DNA from: Candidatus Heimdallarchaeota archaeon
Lineage (GTDB): Archaea; Asgardarchaeota; Heimdallarchaeia; Heimdallarchaeales; Heimdallarchaeaceae
Reading direction: 5' to 3'
NCBI GenBank assembly: GCA_016839985.1
Contig: JAEOTG010000185.1
Location: 1-6,535, forward strand
DNA length: 6,535 bases
Shown: piece by piece, positions 5,764 through 6,535 of the stretch
Layout of the letters: the number at the start of each line of letters is the position of its first letter
Position numbering within the stretch: the first letter of the stretch is position 1
The notes under the pieces: generated by a model
What the model was told of the DNA's origin: nothing
Database searches by the model: none
The model's input: only the letters and a program-made list of their open reading frames with translations
Translations under genes and position numbers: made by a program

Positions 5764-6535
5764 CTATTTCTTTCTATTACTCTCAATTAAGAGATATTCT
5801 CTGATGATTTCCTCTAATTCATCCTTTGATATTCTGGAATCAGACTCTATTCTTCCATCAAGAAGTTTAATGTGCCTAAAACCTGGTCTAAGCAACGATA
5901 AATCGTGAGAACAAGTAATTACTGTGGCTTTATTTATTCGTACAATATCCATCAATAAATCCATGATAGTTCGAGCTAGTTCACTATCCATGTTAGCTGA
6001 AGGTTCATCTGCTAGAATGATATTTGTCTTTCGAGATAATGCTGCACATAAAGATGCTCTTTGAGTTTCGCCTGATGATAATTCACTTGGATAAGCTTCC
6101 ATTTTGTGATCTATATGACACTCTTTCGAGATAGAATTGGCATATTCCAAGTCAAATTTATCTCCAGAAAATAGACTTGGAATTAGTAAATTATCTTTGA
6201 CTTGTAGAGGACTGAAGAGGTTATTATGCTGTGAGATGTATGCTATATTTTTCAATCTGAAACGAGAAACAGGATTTTCTTTCTCAGCTGTTATAGGAAA
6301 TTTCAATACTGATATATTGCCTTCATCAGGTTTGATTAATCCAGCTATAAGGTTGAGAAGGGTAGTTTTTCCAACACCAGATGGTCCAGAGATAAAAACA
6401 AAATCTCCTTCATGAAGATCCAAGTTCATCTTTTCTATAACATTTACAAAACCTGCAGGTGATTGATAGCCTTTTGATAAATTCTTAACTTTTACAACTG
6501 CTTTTGATTTTTTAGGAGGGATAAATTCTCTGCTA
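5764..6535 (-). CDS. ABC transporter ATP-binding protein, LolD/MacB-like (5' end outside window)
   Basis: The frame stays open from the TAG at 5764-5766 to the window edge and gives 256 residues, so the ATG at 6429 is internal. The 35 residues before it include VVKVKNLSKGYQSP, the normal first strand and A-loop (Y23) of an ABC domain. Counting from the edge, Walker A is GPSGVGKTT (50-58), the Q-loop glutamine is Q102, the signature is LSSGETQR (152-159), Walker B is NIILADE (171-177), followed by the D-loop SANMD, and the switch histidine is H210 in TCSHD. The short single domain and the GPSGVGKTTLLNLIAGL style fit COG1136 ATPases, which pair with FtsX/MacB-type permeases in lipoprotein release or export. 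No permease is in the window. The signature departs slightly from LSGGQ. A basic, proline-containing stretch (REFIPPKKSK) before the domain suggests an N-terminal extension or linker to further sequence beyond the edge. The downstream neighbour is the large surface protein. Confidence 0.92.
   Translation of the reverse strand, partial: SREFIPPKKSKAVVKVKNLSKGYQSPAGFVNVIEKMNLDLHEGDFVFISGPSGVGKTTLLNLIAGLIKPDEGNISVLKFPITAEKENPVSRFRLKNIAYISQHNNLFSPLQVKDNLLIPSLFSGDKFDLEYANSISKECHIDHKMEAYPSELSSGETQRASLCAALSRKTNIILADEPSANMDSELARTIMDLLMDIVRINKATVITCSHDLSLLRPGFRHIKLLDGRIESDSRISKDELEEIIREYLLIESNRKK

Noticed and set aside
6137..6415. Open frame on the + strand opposite the ABC ATPase
   Set aside because: Antisense to the Walker A and Q-loop coding region, which is clearly the real frame.

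Overview
The window is AT-rich, about one third G+C by eye, and tightly packed. It holds three complete genes and two that run off the edges. Several features suggest a low-GC archaeon. No gene has a convincing Shine-Dalgarno site. Two start codons have a TATA-like element centred about 25 nt upstream, as expected for leaderless archaeal transcripts. T-rich tracts without strong hairpins lie at the 3' ends. The large surface protein has an archaeal style: an N-glycosylation-sequon-rich ectodomain, one membrane span and a cytoplasmic zinc ribbon. A lineage such as the Asgard archaea would fit, but nothing here proves it.

Left part (1-1741): the C-terminal 73 residues of a UDP-glucose/GDP-mannose dehydrogenase-family enzyme (+ strand) lie tail to tail with a complete 441-residue paralogue (- strand, 315-1640). 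Both belong to nucleotide-sugar oxidation, which supplies uronic acid precursors for surface polysaccharide or glycoprotein glycans. The 90 bp between them carries T-runs facing both ways. A 101 bp divergent promoter region follows.

Middle (1742-3058, + strand): an HD-domain phosphohydrolase of the SAMHD1/YwfO (COG1078) type, probably a dNTP triphosphohydrolase, with all the expected metal-binding residues. It ends 23 bp from the convergent gene on the other side.

Right part (3082-6535, - strand): an 876-residue single-pass membrane protein lies 51 bp downstream of an ABC transporter ATPase of the LolD/MacB (COG1136) type. The ATPase gene is cut by the right edge: its reading frame stays open beyond 6429 and carries the A-loop, so the methionine there is internal. 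The two may form a membrane or export module, but no permease is visible and the link rests on adjacency only.

No tRNA, rRNA, CRISPR array, insertion sequence or attachment site was seen, and no gene-free stretch exceeds about 100 bp. The content is mostly recognisable housekeeping and envelope functions. The least explained item is the 876-residue protein.
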